A DNA stretch of 64,000 nucleotides, from the NCBI RefSeq assembly GCF_033807715.1, contig NC_084607.1, forward strand, positions 15,362,941-15,426,940, in the 5' to 3' direction. Positions 1 to 16,900 of the stretch are shown one piece after another (position 1 is the first letter of the stretch; each line of letters opens with the position of its first letter). The position numbers and the translations under genes are program-made. The notes below the pieces were generated by a model that saw nothing but the letters and a program-made list of their open reading frames with translations, ran no database searches and had not been told where the DNA came from. Source of the DNA: Cololabis saira. Taxonomy: Eukaryota > Chordata > Actinopteri > Beloniformes > Belonidae.

Positions 1-92
1 ATTGAGTATCCAGTAGACTGACTTAATTCATCAATAATTTATTAATCCTTAAAATGAAATTACATATTGGAATCTTCAGGGTTTGAGTGTCT

Positions 93-504
93 TTAAAGAA
101 AAATTGTAGGCGTTTTCTCCAGCTGGGAGACGTCTGAAGATTCTTCCTCCGGACCAACATCTCCCACAGGAGTAACTGATGGGGCATCTTTCTCAGCTAT
201 GGGATTTTCCAGAACAACAAAAATGTCCACAGGACTAAAAGATTACAAATTCTTCCCAACATTCAAACATCCCACATATGCGATTGGGAAGCTTTGCTAG
301 CTACCAAGTCTTCCTCATGTGGAATCCCTTTTGAAATGTCTTGGGGTACAAAGTTGTGGTGGGAAATGTATCCTCGGTCACTTGATTGAACCAAAAATGC
401 TGAGAGCAGAAAAAATTTAACCTTGACGGATAATCTGCCCCAAAAAGATTAAGATCGACCGTAACAATGTTTTGACTACCAGAATCGTGAGAATGAATCA
501 TCAT
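93..504 (-). pseudogene. Degenerate coding remnant, identity unknown
   Basis: The minus strand keeps protein-like sequence over about 400 bp, but not in one frame. One frame is open from 504 to about 301 (67 codons); another is open from about 243 down to a stop at 93-95 and reads as an acidic tail containing VGPEEESSDVSQLEK. A stop codon sits just upstream of the second open stretch. This looks like a decayed retrogene or transposon protein, or an exon of a gene left of the window whose splice sites I cannot place. I do not recognise the family. Confidence 0.25.
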
Positions 505-939
505 TTATGCCTTAAAAGAATTATGTTTCCTTTGTTTCATTGTCATTTCTGAATCGAGGCGCCTGATGTACGTTCTGACCCTTTTGAATGCAACTGCTTA
601 ATGAAATCTACTGAAATCTGGATCATCTCTTAGACTCAGTTACAGGGCTGATGTTCATCTAGTTGGAAAGAACATATTAAAGAGCATTTAGTAGGTTTTT
701 CCACAACAGACCTTCTACAATCATGTCTTATTTTTTTATTAAAATAAAAGTGTTTTATGCTTCTTTGCTCCTGTGGCCTCTCTTCACCTCTTTCACCTTC
801 TCGGGTGTGTCTGGAAAGCTGGGGCGTCCACTCTTGCACGCTCCACGTTCTTTTTAATGCAATCACTCACAAACAAAGAAACCAACACGTAGGAGAGGAA
901 AAATAAACAAATAAATGGTGGGACGTTTGTAGATTTAGA

Positions 940-1312
940 GTGTAACATTAGACAATAAACTGGACTGGTCCACCAACACCGTCTACAAGAGCAGCCGGCT
1001 TTACTTCCTGAGGACGGAGGCTCAGGACTTTTCATGTCTGCAACAAGATGCTGCTGATGTTTTATCAGTCTGTTATGGTGAGCTCCATTTTTTCTTCTTT
1101 GTTGCTTCTCCACCTGTCACCTTGCACTCAGACTCTCGCCACAGCACCGTAACTATTTATTTATTATCTTGTGTGTTGTCGTTCCATTCTATTATCACCT
1201 TATTTACATTTTTTTTTCTACCTCAGTATTTTATTCCATTGTACTTTTTATTGTATGTATATCGGACCTTGGGGATGAATAAAGTCATCTATCTATCCAT
1301 CTGGATGGATTG
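940..1312 (+). mobile_element. Non-LTR retrotransposon (LINE) remnant, 3' part
   Basis: Positions about 943-1088 translate, with a frameshift, to the end of a reverse-transcriptase ORF typical of fish LINEs (LDNKLDWSTNT, then SRLYFLR and MLLMFYQSVM). After a deletion, 1110-1312 resembles a LINE 3' UTR and ends in GAATAAAGT followed by short ATCT repeats, the usual tail of these elements. No intact ORF remains. The clade (Rex1, CR1 or L2-like) is not resolved. Confidence 0.6.
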
Positions 1313-5669
<4,357 letters not shown>

Positions 5670-8600
5670 TTAGGAGATTTTACAGTTGTTGCGGGTGCAG
5701 TTCTGCGGGGGGCTCTGTGGGGGACGGATGGACTTGGGTCGCTTCAGGCTGTTGCCCTTGGAGCCCCCGGCCGGGTTGGCCAGCGAGTACGAGCGTCCGT
5801 GCATCATGACGGCGTTCATGCCGTTGGCCATGGAGAAGGACTTGAGGTGGGACTTGATGGCCACGGGCAGCGGGAGCTTGTCGATGAGGTGGACCGGCGT
5901 GCAGGACACGATGGCCCTGCAGCAGAGGTCCTGCAGGCTGAAGACTGCGGAGCAGAGAAGGTGGTTACGGTTTATTCCTGTCAAACTGAATAAAAGCACC
6001 TTCAACCAACAGAAGCGCTCACATGGCTGCAAACGCCCTGCAGGTGGGTCACGAGTTCACATTTGCAGGAACAATGGAGCCAGATGAAAACTTATGAAAC
6101 TTTCCTTTTCATTTTCTAATTTAACATACAGTTTATGAATAAATATAGCAATTACTCTCATAAATATTAGCTAGATGGAAATATCATGTTAGACCGGTGT
6201 TAATTTATTTAATTATTGCAAAAAAATATTAGATTTTCCCTAAAATAAAATAAAAAGAAATTAAAAAAAAGCACAACATCCAAAACAAGAAAGATGTTGC
6301 AACTCAAATCATCTCTGTGTTGATAATCTGTCTTTTAAAATGTAAATAAATACTAAAAAGCTTGCCAATAAAAACAAGGAATGTGTTTATGAACTAAATT
6401 GTGATATAAAAAACTCTAAGTATATTTATAATGAAGATAAAGGTGTGTACAGTTCAATGTTCTGCCTGTTTTGAGGATTGTGGAGTTCGCCGTCGTCGTT
6501 TCCGCTCAGCCTGTTTCTGACGCAGCTCATGCTGCTTTTTTTATGCTTCGGATGAAGTTGAGACAGCGGAGGAGTTTGAATATGTCAAAGCAGACTCCAT
6601 TTACAAGAACATTAGTGTGTAATTTGCACATGCGGGAAAGGGAGAGATGACAGGAACGAGGTAAAATGAGTCAGAGAAGAGACATCCATCAGCTGTGGTC
6701 CATGAGCTCATTAAAAACATAAAAACAGACTTCACACGGCTCCTTCAGCCAGGCGGTTAAACGTGTCCCATCTGAACCCCCCGTATCTGGATCCATCCAC
6801 CCACCTCTGTTGGGCCTCCAGAACTTCTCCATGCCGTGCCGCATCAGGACGATGCGCGACAGCTCCGTGAAGGACTCGATGACGTTGAAGTTGCACAGGG
6901 GGCTCACTTCGAAAAACGTCATGCAGTTCTTCTCGGCGTACGCCCTCGCCTGCTCGGTGGGAACTTGCCGCTTGAAAGCCAGATGGAGACGGTTGCCTAC
7001 GAGGATCCGAGGAACGCCTGGAGCATGCTGGGAGGGAAAAACAACACAGGACTGATTAACCCACCGCTGAGAGGTTCAATGTGCTGTGTTGACAACAAAG
7101 CCTCTGAAAACATCCATATCTGAGACTTTCATTTGCACGACAAAGTAGTGTGGGATTATTCTTGAAATTCCTGAAAATATTTGAATAAAACATTCGGGGA
7201 GGAAAAGAAATCTGAGTCATTACATACGTACAGTGTGCCAAGCTGAGGTATGTTATGAATTCAACAAGCTGGAGGCGGCAGTTCTCTATAATTCACCCCG
7301 ATCTGTCCTGACAAACTGAATGAAACATGACGGCAGCGAGGAGTCGACCTCCGTCCTCCTCCGCTGCTCCTGTCTGTCACCACTCATTAGCCTCTGCTCA
7401 GTCCTCCAGCGGAGAAACAGGAGCAGCAGCAGAGGCTGCTACGCGGAAAACAACTTCCTACTAGCATCTTAAAGTTGAGCTTGTTGAAAACAGCTTGAGA
7501 TCAACTGAATAAGATGCAAGAAACGCTTCCTAGAACCACTTCTGTGTGTATGTGGACGGATCAACACGAGCTGACGTCCGTCACCATTTTTTAAAATGTT
7601 TGCTGTATGAAACCATTTTTGTTTACTGATGAATGATTGTAATTACTATAGTTATTATTTGACAGAAATGCTGTCTGTAATGCAGTGGTTCCCAAACTGT
7701 GTGCCGCGGCACACTGGTGTGCCTTGAGGCAAGTCCAAGTGTGCCGTGGGATTTTGTGACAACCATAACCTTCTGCAATATAGTATACAACTAGACAAAA
7801 ATAATTATTTTAATTTACTATATACTACTTTGAATGCACCCATTCCATAATACAGAGGCAAACTCTTTATCTAAAAACTATTTTAAAAAATCCTCCTGAA
7901 ATGGGTGTGTTCGATGAAGCCCAATTTGATAAAGTTTAAATATTTTTGTGAAGTATTTTGTTAATAAATATTTCATGAGTAGAATCGTTGTCTTTGTCAT
8001 ATCTTATTTGGCATCAGTAAATAATAAACTTAACAAATAAACAGATGATATTAGTGATAACACGTGCTATAAGGCTATTTTGCACAATAGGTGTGCCTTG
8101 AAATTTTTATTTGTCCTTTGGTGTGCCTTGGGCACAGAAAGTTTGGGAACCACTGCTGTAATGGATGTGATGAGTCATCAGCATCATTAACGAATGTTGA
8201 AGTGTCGCGGTTTAGATCACAGAAGACCTGAAACATCTTGCTGAAAATGCTGAAGGAACTAAGCGTCCTCCAGGGGTTCAGTCTGCTCGGTTCCTTCCTC
8301 ATAACAGCATCAGTGTTGCGTCTCCAGTCCAGCCGGATGTACCGTATTTATGAACATCAACATGTTTACACTCCTCCACCACCTCCACTTCTTCTCCTAT
8401 GATGGGAACAGTTTTTATCTGCTCCTCGTAAAATCATCATCTCCTTCGTCTTGTTCGTACTCAAGGTGGGATGATTGTTCCTAGGCCACGCAGCCGTCCA
8501 CCATCTCTGTGCTCAGTTTCTCATCCAGCCCTGATACATCCCATAACTGCAGAGTAATCTGAGTATTTCTGCAGATGACAGGACTCTAGAAATCTGAAGG

Positions 8601-11600
8601 TTACAGAGTGAAAAGGATTCATCTGGTATTTGGGGGTCTACTGTCGGGTCTTGTTTTGGTTTCTTGAGCTTTTGATCATCTGCTCCCACTTGTAGAACAT
8701 CTTTCTTGTTGCCATGGTAACCCATCCTAACAGGTGGTAAGGACTGAGAAAAAGGCAACTGTGGAAATGCTTCAAGTAACAAAGCATTAAAAGAGGAAAG
8801 AAGAATCACTCAAAGATAAATGTTTACAATGAAGAACAAAAAAAACGATTTAGGATTATATAAAAAGTTATCAATATAACAGCTATAACAAGCGGCCTCC
8901 GTGAGCGGCGCTGGTCATGAACTATCTGATTCAACTGAGAACCCGGCGGCTTTTATGTTTAAATTTGTACACTGGATTGTTGGCAGTGTTACAGGTCAGG
9001 CTTAGCAAGGTTTACGTATTATGTCATCTCAAGCCTGAACACTCAGACACGCGTACAGTGGCGCCAAGTCCTAAGCTGACAGCAGCTCAGTGACGTTTTC
9101 ACAACTTTTGAGCCAAATGTGCTGACAAACTGAAATGAGGGTGTTTATGTGCGGTAGTGACGCTGTTAAATAAATTAAATAAATCCAATGAAAACTGCAG
9201 CTCAGTTAAAAGCTAAATTGATTGAATGTGGACTTGAGTTTCATTTTAAACGTTTCCACACTCTCAGGTATATCATCCACAGAGACCTCACCATATGCGT
9301 TTTATATCCTGAATCCAAAGCTTTTATTAAACCCACATCCCTCAAAACACGGAGCATTACGAAGGTTTTTCCATCACTCCAAAAGTGTGTCCCAGTTTTT
9401 TCCCCCTGCAGTTTTTCTGTTCTGCACTGACTGATTGGAACATGTGTGCATTTCTGCGTTTGTCAGATGTGAGGAGTAATCCTCCGAGTGAAAAAGCAGC
9501 GATGAGTTTAAAAATCCGTCCACAGATGAACATGTTCGGAGGCTTTTTCCAGCTCAGAATCAATACCTCATTGCCGTTTGAGTACGCTGTGAAAGCTGTA
9601 GGCGAATCAACATGGAAAAGCAGCTGTTGTCTCATTGATTTTATATCCTCGTTAACTGATAAACCCTGCCTAATCCCACCTGGCTTATCTCCCACTAATG
9701 TGTCTTCTCTGGTTCTCACACACACACAACTGTTCCTGCAAAATTAATCCTCTTCAGTCCGACAGAAAACACAGAAGTACAGTTTTCTTCTTCGAGTCAT
9801 TTTTAGGGAACTTTTACTTCAAGTTCGCCTTTTAATTTACATATTTCTATCTCAGCAGCCCGGCCAGCTGTAACCAGTCACTAGCCATTTCTAGTAAACG
9901 CAGTCAGCGATGGGCACCTAAGAGCCGCTGTTCATAACAACCAGCTGCAGAGTTGCTCGAGTTTTTCACTTCATTTACCAGCGTTCCTACTCCGCTGCAC
10001 ATTTGGATGTTTTTTGTTGACTGTTGCTCTGCCTGCGTCACAGGCTTCATTTCTCTGGTTGGTTGCACGTTGATCTGCTGGCGTCCAGCGGCAGATTCTA
10101 CTGCGTCTGTTGGTACAGCTCGCTGGGAATCAAACTCAAATCCAGATGAACCAGAATCATTCTCATCATCATCATCCATTTAGTTTCTTAGTCTTAGTCT
10201 TGTTTTTAGTCTTCTTTGTAAAGCGCTCTGAGATCTGTCGTTTCAGGTGAAAAGCGCTATATAAATTGAAATTATTATTATTATTCTTTGTTTTGTTTTT
10301 TCTTCTTGTTTTGTACGGAAAAACAGCTGCCTGGAGAGGCTTTACTGTAAGTTTTAATTCGGAATATATTTGGAAAAAATTATCCGCAATAATTAGTTGA
10401 TAATTGGTTGCTTTTTTTAATTAACAGACATTTCTTTTGGTTTCAACAGGAGAAAAAAAAAATCACTACAATTATGATTTAATACATTTGAAATGTGACA
10501 TAAATTGTCACCATTTCCAACAATGTCAGATAATTTAATGGCAGAAAGAGTTAATCCCTGTTAATCACCAGTAGAAGTCCTACGCAGGGTGGGTGAAATG
10601 GTTATACTGGATTAATAGTAGGCAGTAATTACAGGTAATCAGTGCACAACGGATGGATTGTCTTCATCTGTTTTCGTCTCTACACCGATTATCCTCCACC
10701 TCCACACTATTTCTGTCCTCAAAGGCGTGCAGCAATGCCACTTCTGTGGAGGTGGAGCAGGAAAGACCAAACTGGAGCAGAAATTCCACAAGCCAAAAAT
10801 ACACACACATACACACATCCTTTTTGTGTCCAAGTCAGCAGGAAGGACGTAAAGCCTGTGCTCACATTCGCAGGTCACTCACAGCTTTGTGTCATTTCAC
10901 CATTTCATGTACAAGAATTTGGTCATGAAAAAGACAAAAACGATGATGCAGCGGCAAAGAAACAAGTGGGTGGAAGACAAAAGAAATCAAGTACGGATGA
11001 ATGTGCCGGTGATGAGGTCAACCATGCAGATTCCTGTTCATTTCTGTTTCCTTTCAGTGGAGCTGAAAACTTTTTTTTTTGGAAAGTTGCAGAGAAAGCT
11101 GCACTTTTGTTCAAGTATAAATAAATTCGTTCTTAATTTAAAAAAATAGAAACATGCTGAATTATGACCCCGAAGACACAGCAGATAAATTATGAGACCA
11201 AATATTTAAGGGGAGGGATAGAATGCTTCCGATCGGCCTCACCTCATCGATCTCTCTGATCCACCTGTCGATGCCGTCAAAGGACCACCTGTTCGTGATG
11301 TCGTACACCAGCAGGATTCCCTGAGGAGAAAAGAAAACACTCAACATTTCCATGTGTGCTTTGTAACGTTTACTGCAATGTCTGCATGTTTAAGTCATGC
11401 CGCTGGTTTAAGTGAGGTCCGTTTAAGCTGCAAGTGTCTCACCTGAGCCCCGCGGGAGTAAGAACGAAAGATGGTGCAGAACCTCCCCTGCCCTGAGGTG
11501 TCCCTGTGGGCAGCAGCAAACACTCAACTAATCATTGTGTAGTCGTTGGAAAAAATACATAAATCTTGTTTTGGACAAAAGAGCAAGAACTCCACAAAAA

Positions 11601-13882
11601 AACATAATTTAAGAGCACATGTCAGTCACTTCCCCGCCTGCAGGACAGGTAATAAAAACCACACCATCTATATTCAGGACAACTTGATCTATATGACTAA
11701 CAAAAAAATAGAAAAGATATGCACAGTTTAATTTACAAAAAGCTTAATGAAGTCCTAAAACTTGCTGCAGTCTCTGACTAACACACAAGGAAGCAGCTGT
11801 TTTCAGACGAGGATTAATCCAGTTTAAGTGGGATCCCGTCAAAATAAATGACAGTGTTTTATTATGGGACTTGTCGACAATAATAATGTCAGACATATCC
11901 TTCAATTTCTTCATCTCTGCCACTTCAGACAGGCCCGAAAGAGTCTGAGTCATTGCAGAGAAATGGAGAGGAAGCTGGGGATGGGGAGGGAGGGTGCATG
12001 AGCGAGAGGGAAAGATCATATTAAGATGGTAAAACGACACTGAGCTAGCGAGGAGAGGGTGAGACACTGAGGCAGCAGAAATCAAGAATACTCTGCATCA
12101 TGGCGCAGCTTCAAACTCAAAACTTGGCTCTCCACAGGGAAGAGGAGGCGTTGCTTCTCCCTCGAGGAGCTGAATTCCTTGGCCTACTTCCACCAAACAT
12201 GCCTCGCCTAGTGCTGCAGCGTCTCAGCTGACAAACACACATCTGCTGCCTGTACACATGCACGCTTATTTGTTGGACGTAAAACTAGACTTAATACATG
12301 ACCCATATCTGTGTTACAGTGAAAATGATTTGTTTCTGTGTTTAAGCAAGGCAAGGACTGTAAAACTAACTCTCAATAATCCTTTTAAATATACACATGC
12401 ACACAGAAGTATGAAATTAATACCCACAAGAACAGGCATGACTGACTGCATTTGATTCTCCACTTCAGCACTGTGGTGTTTTATGCTGGGACAAAAAAGT
12501 TGAGCAGCTTTAGCTGCTGTTTTCTGGGTGTGTGTGTGTGTGTGCAGGGTGACCCATATTTCTGCACCAGAATGGTTTACAGAAAGTATGACTTGCAAGG
12601 GTGCAGCAAAAAGCAACTCAGTTCGCCGTGCATTCTTGGTTTTTCAATAGTGAAAACTAAAGAAACAAACAGAGCAAAGTGTTTCTTTCACAGGAAGTAC
12701 TAAACCGAGGAAGTCTCACCCTGACCCATTAAGGAACGTTACTGAACACAACTACCAATGAAGATGCGTCTTTCCATTCAGGTTTTTCTACACAGTTACA
12801 GAACCCCGTCCCCTTCAAAATGGAAGGAAAAAAGGGGGTTATAAATGTGTAGTGGTGATACAGGAAGTGGCAGCATCAGATGAAGCTGGTGTGAATATGT
12901 CTGACTCGCAGAACTGTTAGCATACAACTGCTGAATGTCAATTAAATGTCACAGTTTCTGAAAAGATGCAAGTTGAAAATGGAAAGCTTTGGTGACGATT
13001 TGGATGAAAACTCTTTTTCGGAGGGAGGCCCACATTCTTTTCCACAAGATCACAGTCTCAACATTTATGTGCACTGATTCAAAGTAAAATTATGCCTTCA
13101 GAGCTTTGCCTGAGCTGACATTTTCCTCCATTTTTCAGTCTTTGACATATCCATATCTTAATTTTTAGCCACGAGTTCAAAACGTGTGCTTTACTTCACT
13201 TGCAAAATCTTTAAGGGATACTTAAGCGTATATTTGTGCTTACCACAGCTCCAGCTTCACTCTCCGGCCGTCCAAAAGGATGGTGGTGGTTTTATAGTCG
13301 ATCCCTACACAAAAATAGAGGAGACAGCTGTGAGGTAAAACACATGCTTCAGCTGCAGTGCTGCAGACAGACGAAATGATTCATCAACTTAAACTCACAA
13401 CACACCACAGAGGAGTGTGTAATCAGTCTTGATTCTTCTGCAAATAATCCTTTAAAATGACACAAATCTTTCACAAATGTGTATGAACTGTAGTGACTCT
13501 TATGCTGCTATGTACTTTCACTTGTGTCACACAGTGAAAGTTGGTTGTTTTACTTTCAGTGCGCGGCCCCTCGGGCCGCTAACAGGTCTCTGACTAACCT
13601 GTCTGACAGCAACACCTGTTTCCCGTTACCTGCACCGTGTTCAGGCACGTTTTCGCAGCACCTGAGGCCAAAAGGTTAACCACACAACCTTCTCCACTAC
13701 CGATTAGATGTTTATCTATATACTCAACAACAGCTTTATGTCTCTACACTTTCATAAATCTTTTTTGTTTAATTTATGGATGTGGCTGGTAGGGATGGGC
13801 GGTATGGACTAAAAAATGTATCACGATAATTTCTGGCATTTATCCCGATAACGATAAAAATGACGATAAAAAAAATACTTTT

Positions 13883-13941
<59 letters not shown>

Positions 13942-16900
13942 GGCTAATTTCTTTCTTTCTTTCTTTCTTTACTTCCTTTCTTTCTTTCGGGCTCATTTCC
14001 TTCCTTCCTTCCTTTCAGGCTCATTTCCTTCCTTCCTTCCTTCCTTTCAGGCTCATTTCCTTCCTTCCTTCCTTCCTTTCAGGCTCATTTCCTTCCTTCC
14101 TTCCAGGCTCATTTCCTTCCTTCCTTCCTTCCTTTCAGGCTCATTTCCTTCCTTCCTTCCTTCCTTTCAGGCTCATTTCCTTCCTTCCTTCCTTTCAGGC
14201 TCATTTCCTTCCTTCCTTTCAGGCTCATTTCCTCATTTATTTATTTCCTTCCTTCCTTCCTTCCAGGCTCATTTCCTCATTTATTTATTTCCTTCCTTCC
14301 TTCCTTCCAGGCTCATTTCCTCATTTCCTCATTTCCTTCCTTCCTTCCTTCCAGGCTCATTTCCTCATTTCCTCATTTCCTTCCTTCCTTCCTTCCAGGC
14401 TCATTTCCTCATTTCCTCATTTCCTTCCTTCCTTCCTTCCAGGCTCATTTCCTCATTTCCTTCCTTCCTTCCTTCCAGGCTCATTTCCTCATTTCCTTCC
14501 TTCCTTCCTTCCTTCCTTCCAGGCTCATTTCCTCATTTCCTTCCTTCCTTCCTTCCTTCCAGGCTCATTTCCTCATTTCCTTCCTTCCTTCCTTCCTTCC
14601 AGGCTCATTTCCTCATTTCCTTCCTTCCTTCCTTCCAGGCTCATTTCCTCATTTCCTTCCTTCCTTCCTTCCTTCCTTCCTTCCTTCCAGGCTCATTTCC
14701 TCATTTCCTTCCTTCCTTCCTTCCAGGCTCATTTCCTCATTTCCTTCCTTCCTTCCTTCCAGGCTCATTTCCTCATTTCCTTCCTTCCTTCCTTCCAGGC
14801 TCATTTCCTCATTTCCTTCCTTCCTTCCTTCCAGGCTCATTTCCTCATTTCCTTCCTTCCTTCCTTCCAGGCTCATTTCCTCATTTCCTTCCTTCCTTCC
14901 TTCCAGGCTCATTTCCTCATTTCCTTCCTTCCTTCCTTCCAGGCTCATTTCCTTCCTTCCTTCCTTCCAGGCTCATTTCCTTCCTTCCTTCCTTCCAGGC
15001 TCATTTCCTTCCTTCCTTCCTTCCAGGCTCATTTCCTTCCTTCCTTCCTTCCAGGCTCATTTCCTCATTTCCTCATTTCCTCATTTCCTTCCTTCCTTCC
15101 TTCCTTCCTTCCTTCCTTCCTTCCTTCCTTCCTTCCTTCCTTCCTTCCTTCCTTCCTTCCTTCCTTCCTTCCTTCCTTCCTTCCTTCCTTCCTTCCTTCC
15201 TTCCTTCCTTCCTTCCTTCCTTCCTTCCTTCCTTCCTTCCTTCCTTCCTTCCTTCCTTCCTTCCTTCCTTCCTTCCTTCCTTCCTTCCTTCCTTCCTTCC
15301 TTCCTTCCTTAAATATCACCCATTCCTAGTGGCTGGTGATGTTTACTAATATTCACAAATGAAACATAAATTAAAACAAATAGGACTAAGCGGCATGGCA
15401 GTCATCATGAGCTCCACCACTGCAGGGTACTTACTTACACAGCTAACCTGCACAATGGATTCACATGGATATAAAGGTTTATCTCTTTAACAGCATCTCT
15501 AAAATGTTACTGTGATGGGCAGCAGCTGCTGGCTAACAGCATTAGCAATATCGTCCAATTTCCAGGCAGCGTAAAGCTGCCGCTGAGCTAAATTGCTGAG
15601 CTCGGGGTAGTCTAATTGAATTGGAGTGAGTGCAGGGCTGCGTCTAAAGTGCTTCTTTTCCTCTCGCTGCCAAGGATCACTTAGCCATCCCAGGTAATCA
15701 ATAGCCTCTCTGTGATGCCTCTGATGTCTTAGCTGAAAAGTGCAGCTTGTGTTCTGGGAGGCAGCTGACGTTTGTTTCTTACGAGACGCACAGGAAGCTG
15801 TGTGAGGTTTGTGCCGATTGTGTCTGAGAGATGTTTGTTTAACTCAGGGAATGTTTGACGAGTTGTTATTCTTCTGTTTTTTTGTCAATAAACTTCAAGA
15901 GACGTTCAATAAAATGCTTCAGTAAGAAAGTATGTGATTTACTTAAATGCTGTCTCGAGGTAAACATGATTATGTTTCCGTCTCTGTTTCCATCACAGTT
16001 ACATTTGATTTCCAAAAATCCTCAGAAGACTAATTTGCAAATAAATAAAATAGACAGGGACATTTATGTATCAACAGTGTTGTTTAGGATACAATAAAAG
16101 AAATGTCAGCCTCAAGGCCTTCTTTCAAGAACCTAAAGGTTCCTTAAGGTTTTTTATATTTTAAAGTCCCAGGTTGATTGGGATTAGGGCTGGGCGATAT
16201 ATCGAGATTTTGATATATATCGATATATTTTCAAACGCGATATGGTACGAGACAATATCGTTTATATCGATTATTAAAAAATTTTTTTTTTTTTTTTTTT
16301 CTTAATGATTTTGATATAGCTTATTTTGTGACAAATTGACTTGAATGTTTTTATTTGAGATTTGCACAAATGTTTTGTTATTTGCACAACTGTCAACCTC
16401 AGTGGAAAAGTCTGCCTGTTACTGTCTACATTGTATTAATTGCACAGTGTATTTTAATTTAATTGTTATGCAGGAAAGGGATATTTGTTTTATTTTATTC
16501 AAGAGGCATTTTTATTCTATAAATGCAGGCAGTTTATTTTTATTTCATTTGTTTTATACATTTTGATATTGTGCAGACCTCTGTTAATAAACGAACCTGT
16601 GTGACATTTGGCACGAGACTTTGTATTAAAACTGATTGTTTTTTTAAGGGTTTGCCTCAGAAAAAAATGAAGCTAACAGAGATGCTATGCTATAATGCTT
16701 TGGGGGAAACCCCAATTAAGGCACAGAAAAAATATCGATATATATCGAGTATCGCCATTTAGCTAGAAAATATCGAGATATGACTTTTGGTCCATATCGC
16801 CCAGCCCTAATTGGGATGATAAAAATGACGCCCTGTGCTACAATTGCAGTCACTAAAAATCAGTAATGTGACCTCAGTGCGGTCAGGAGGTGGAGCTAAA

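Larger units (their letters stand above)
7028..11242 (-). other. rab40c fourth intron
   Basis: 4.2-kb intron. It contains the hAT element at 7683-8155 and a LINE-type tail near 10.2 kb. The acidic reading frame near 9904-10179 has no recognisable domain and no splice support. Otherwise nothing was recognised. Confidence 0.55.

Noticed and set aside
9904..10183. Overlapping open frames on both strands, one starting MDDDDEND
   Set aside because: The acidic start comes from an ATC/GAT repeat; no domain is recognised, there is no splice context, and the segment abuts a LINE-type tail inside a rab40c intron.
13860..15329. 489-codon plus-strand open frame of [12 protein letters not shown] repeats
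   Set aside because: It lies wholly in the TTTC/TTCC satellite inside a hAT element; several frames on both strands are open because the unit is a multiple of three. There is no start context, domain or splice support.
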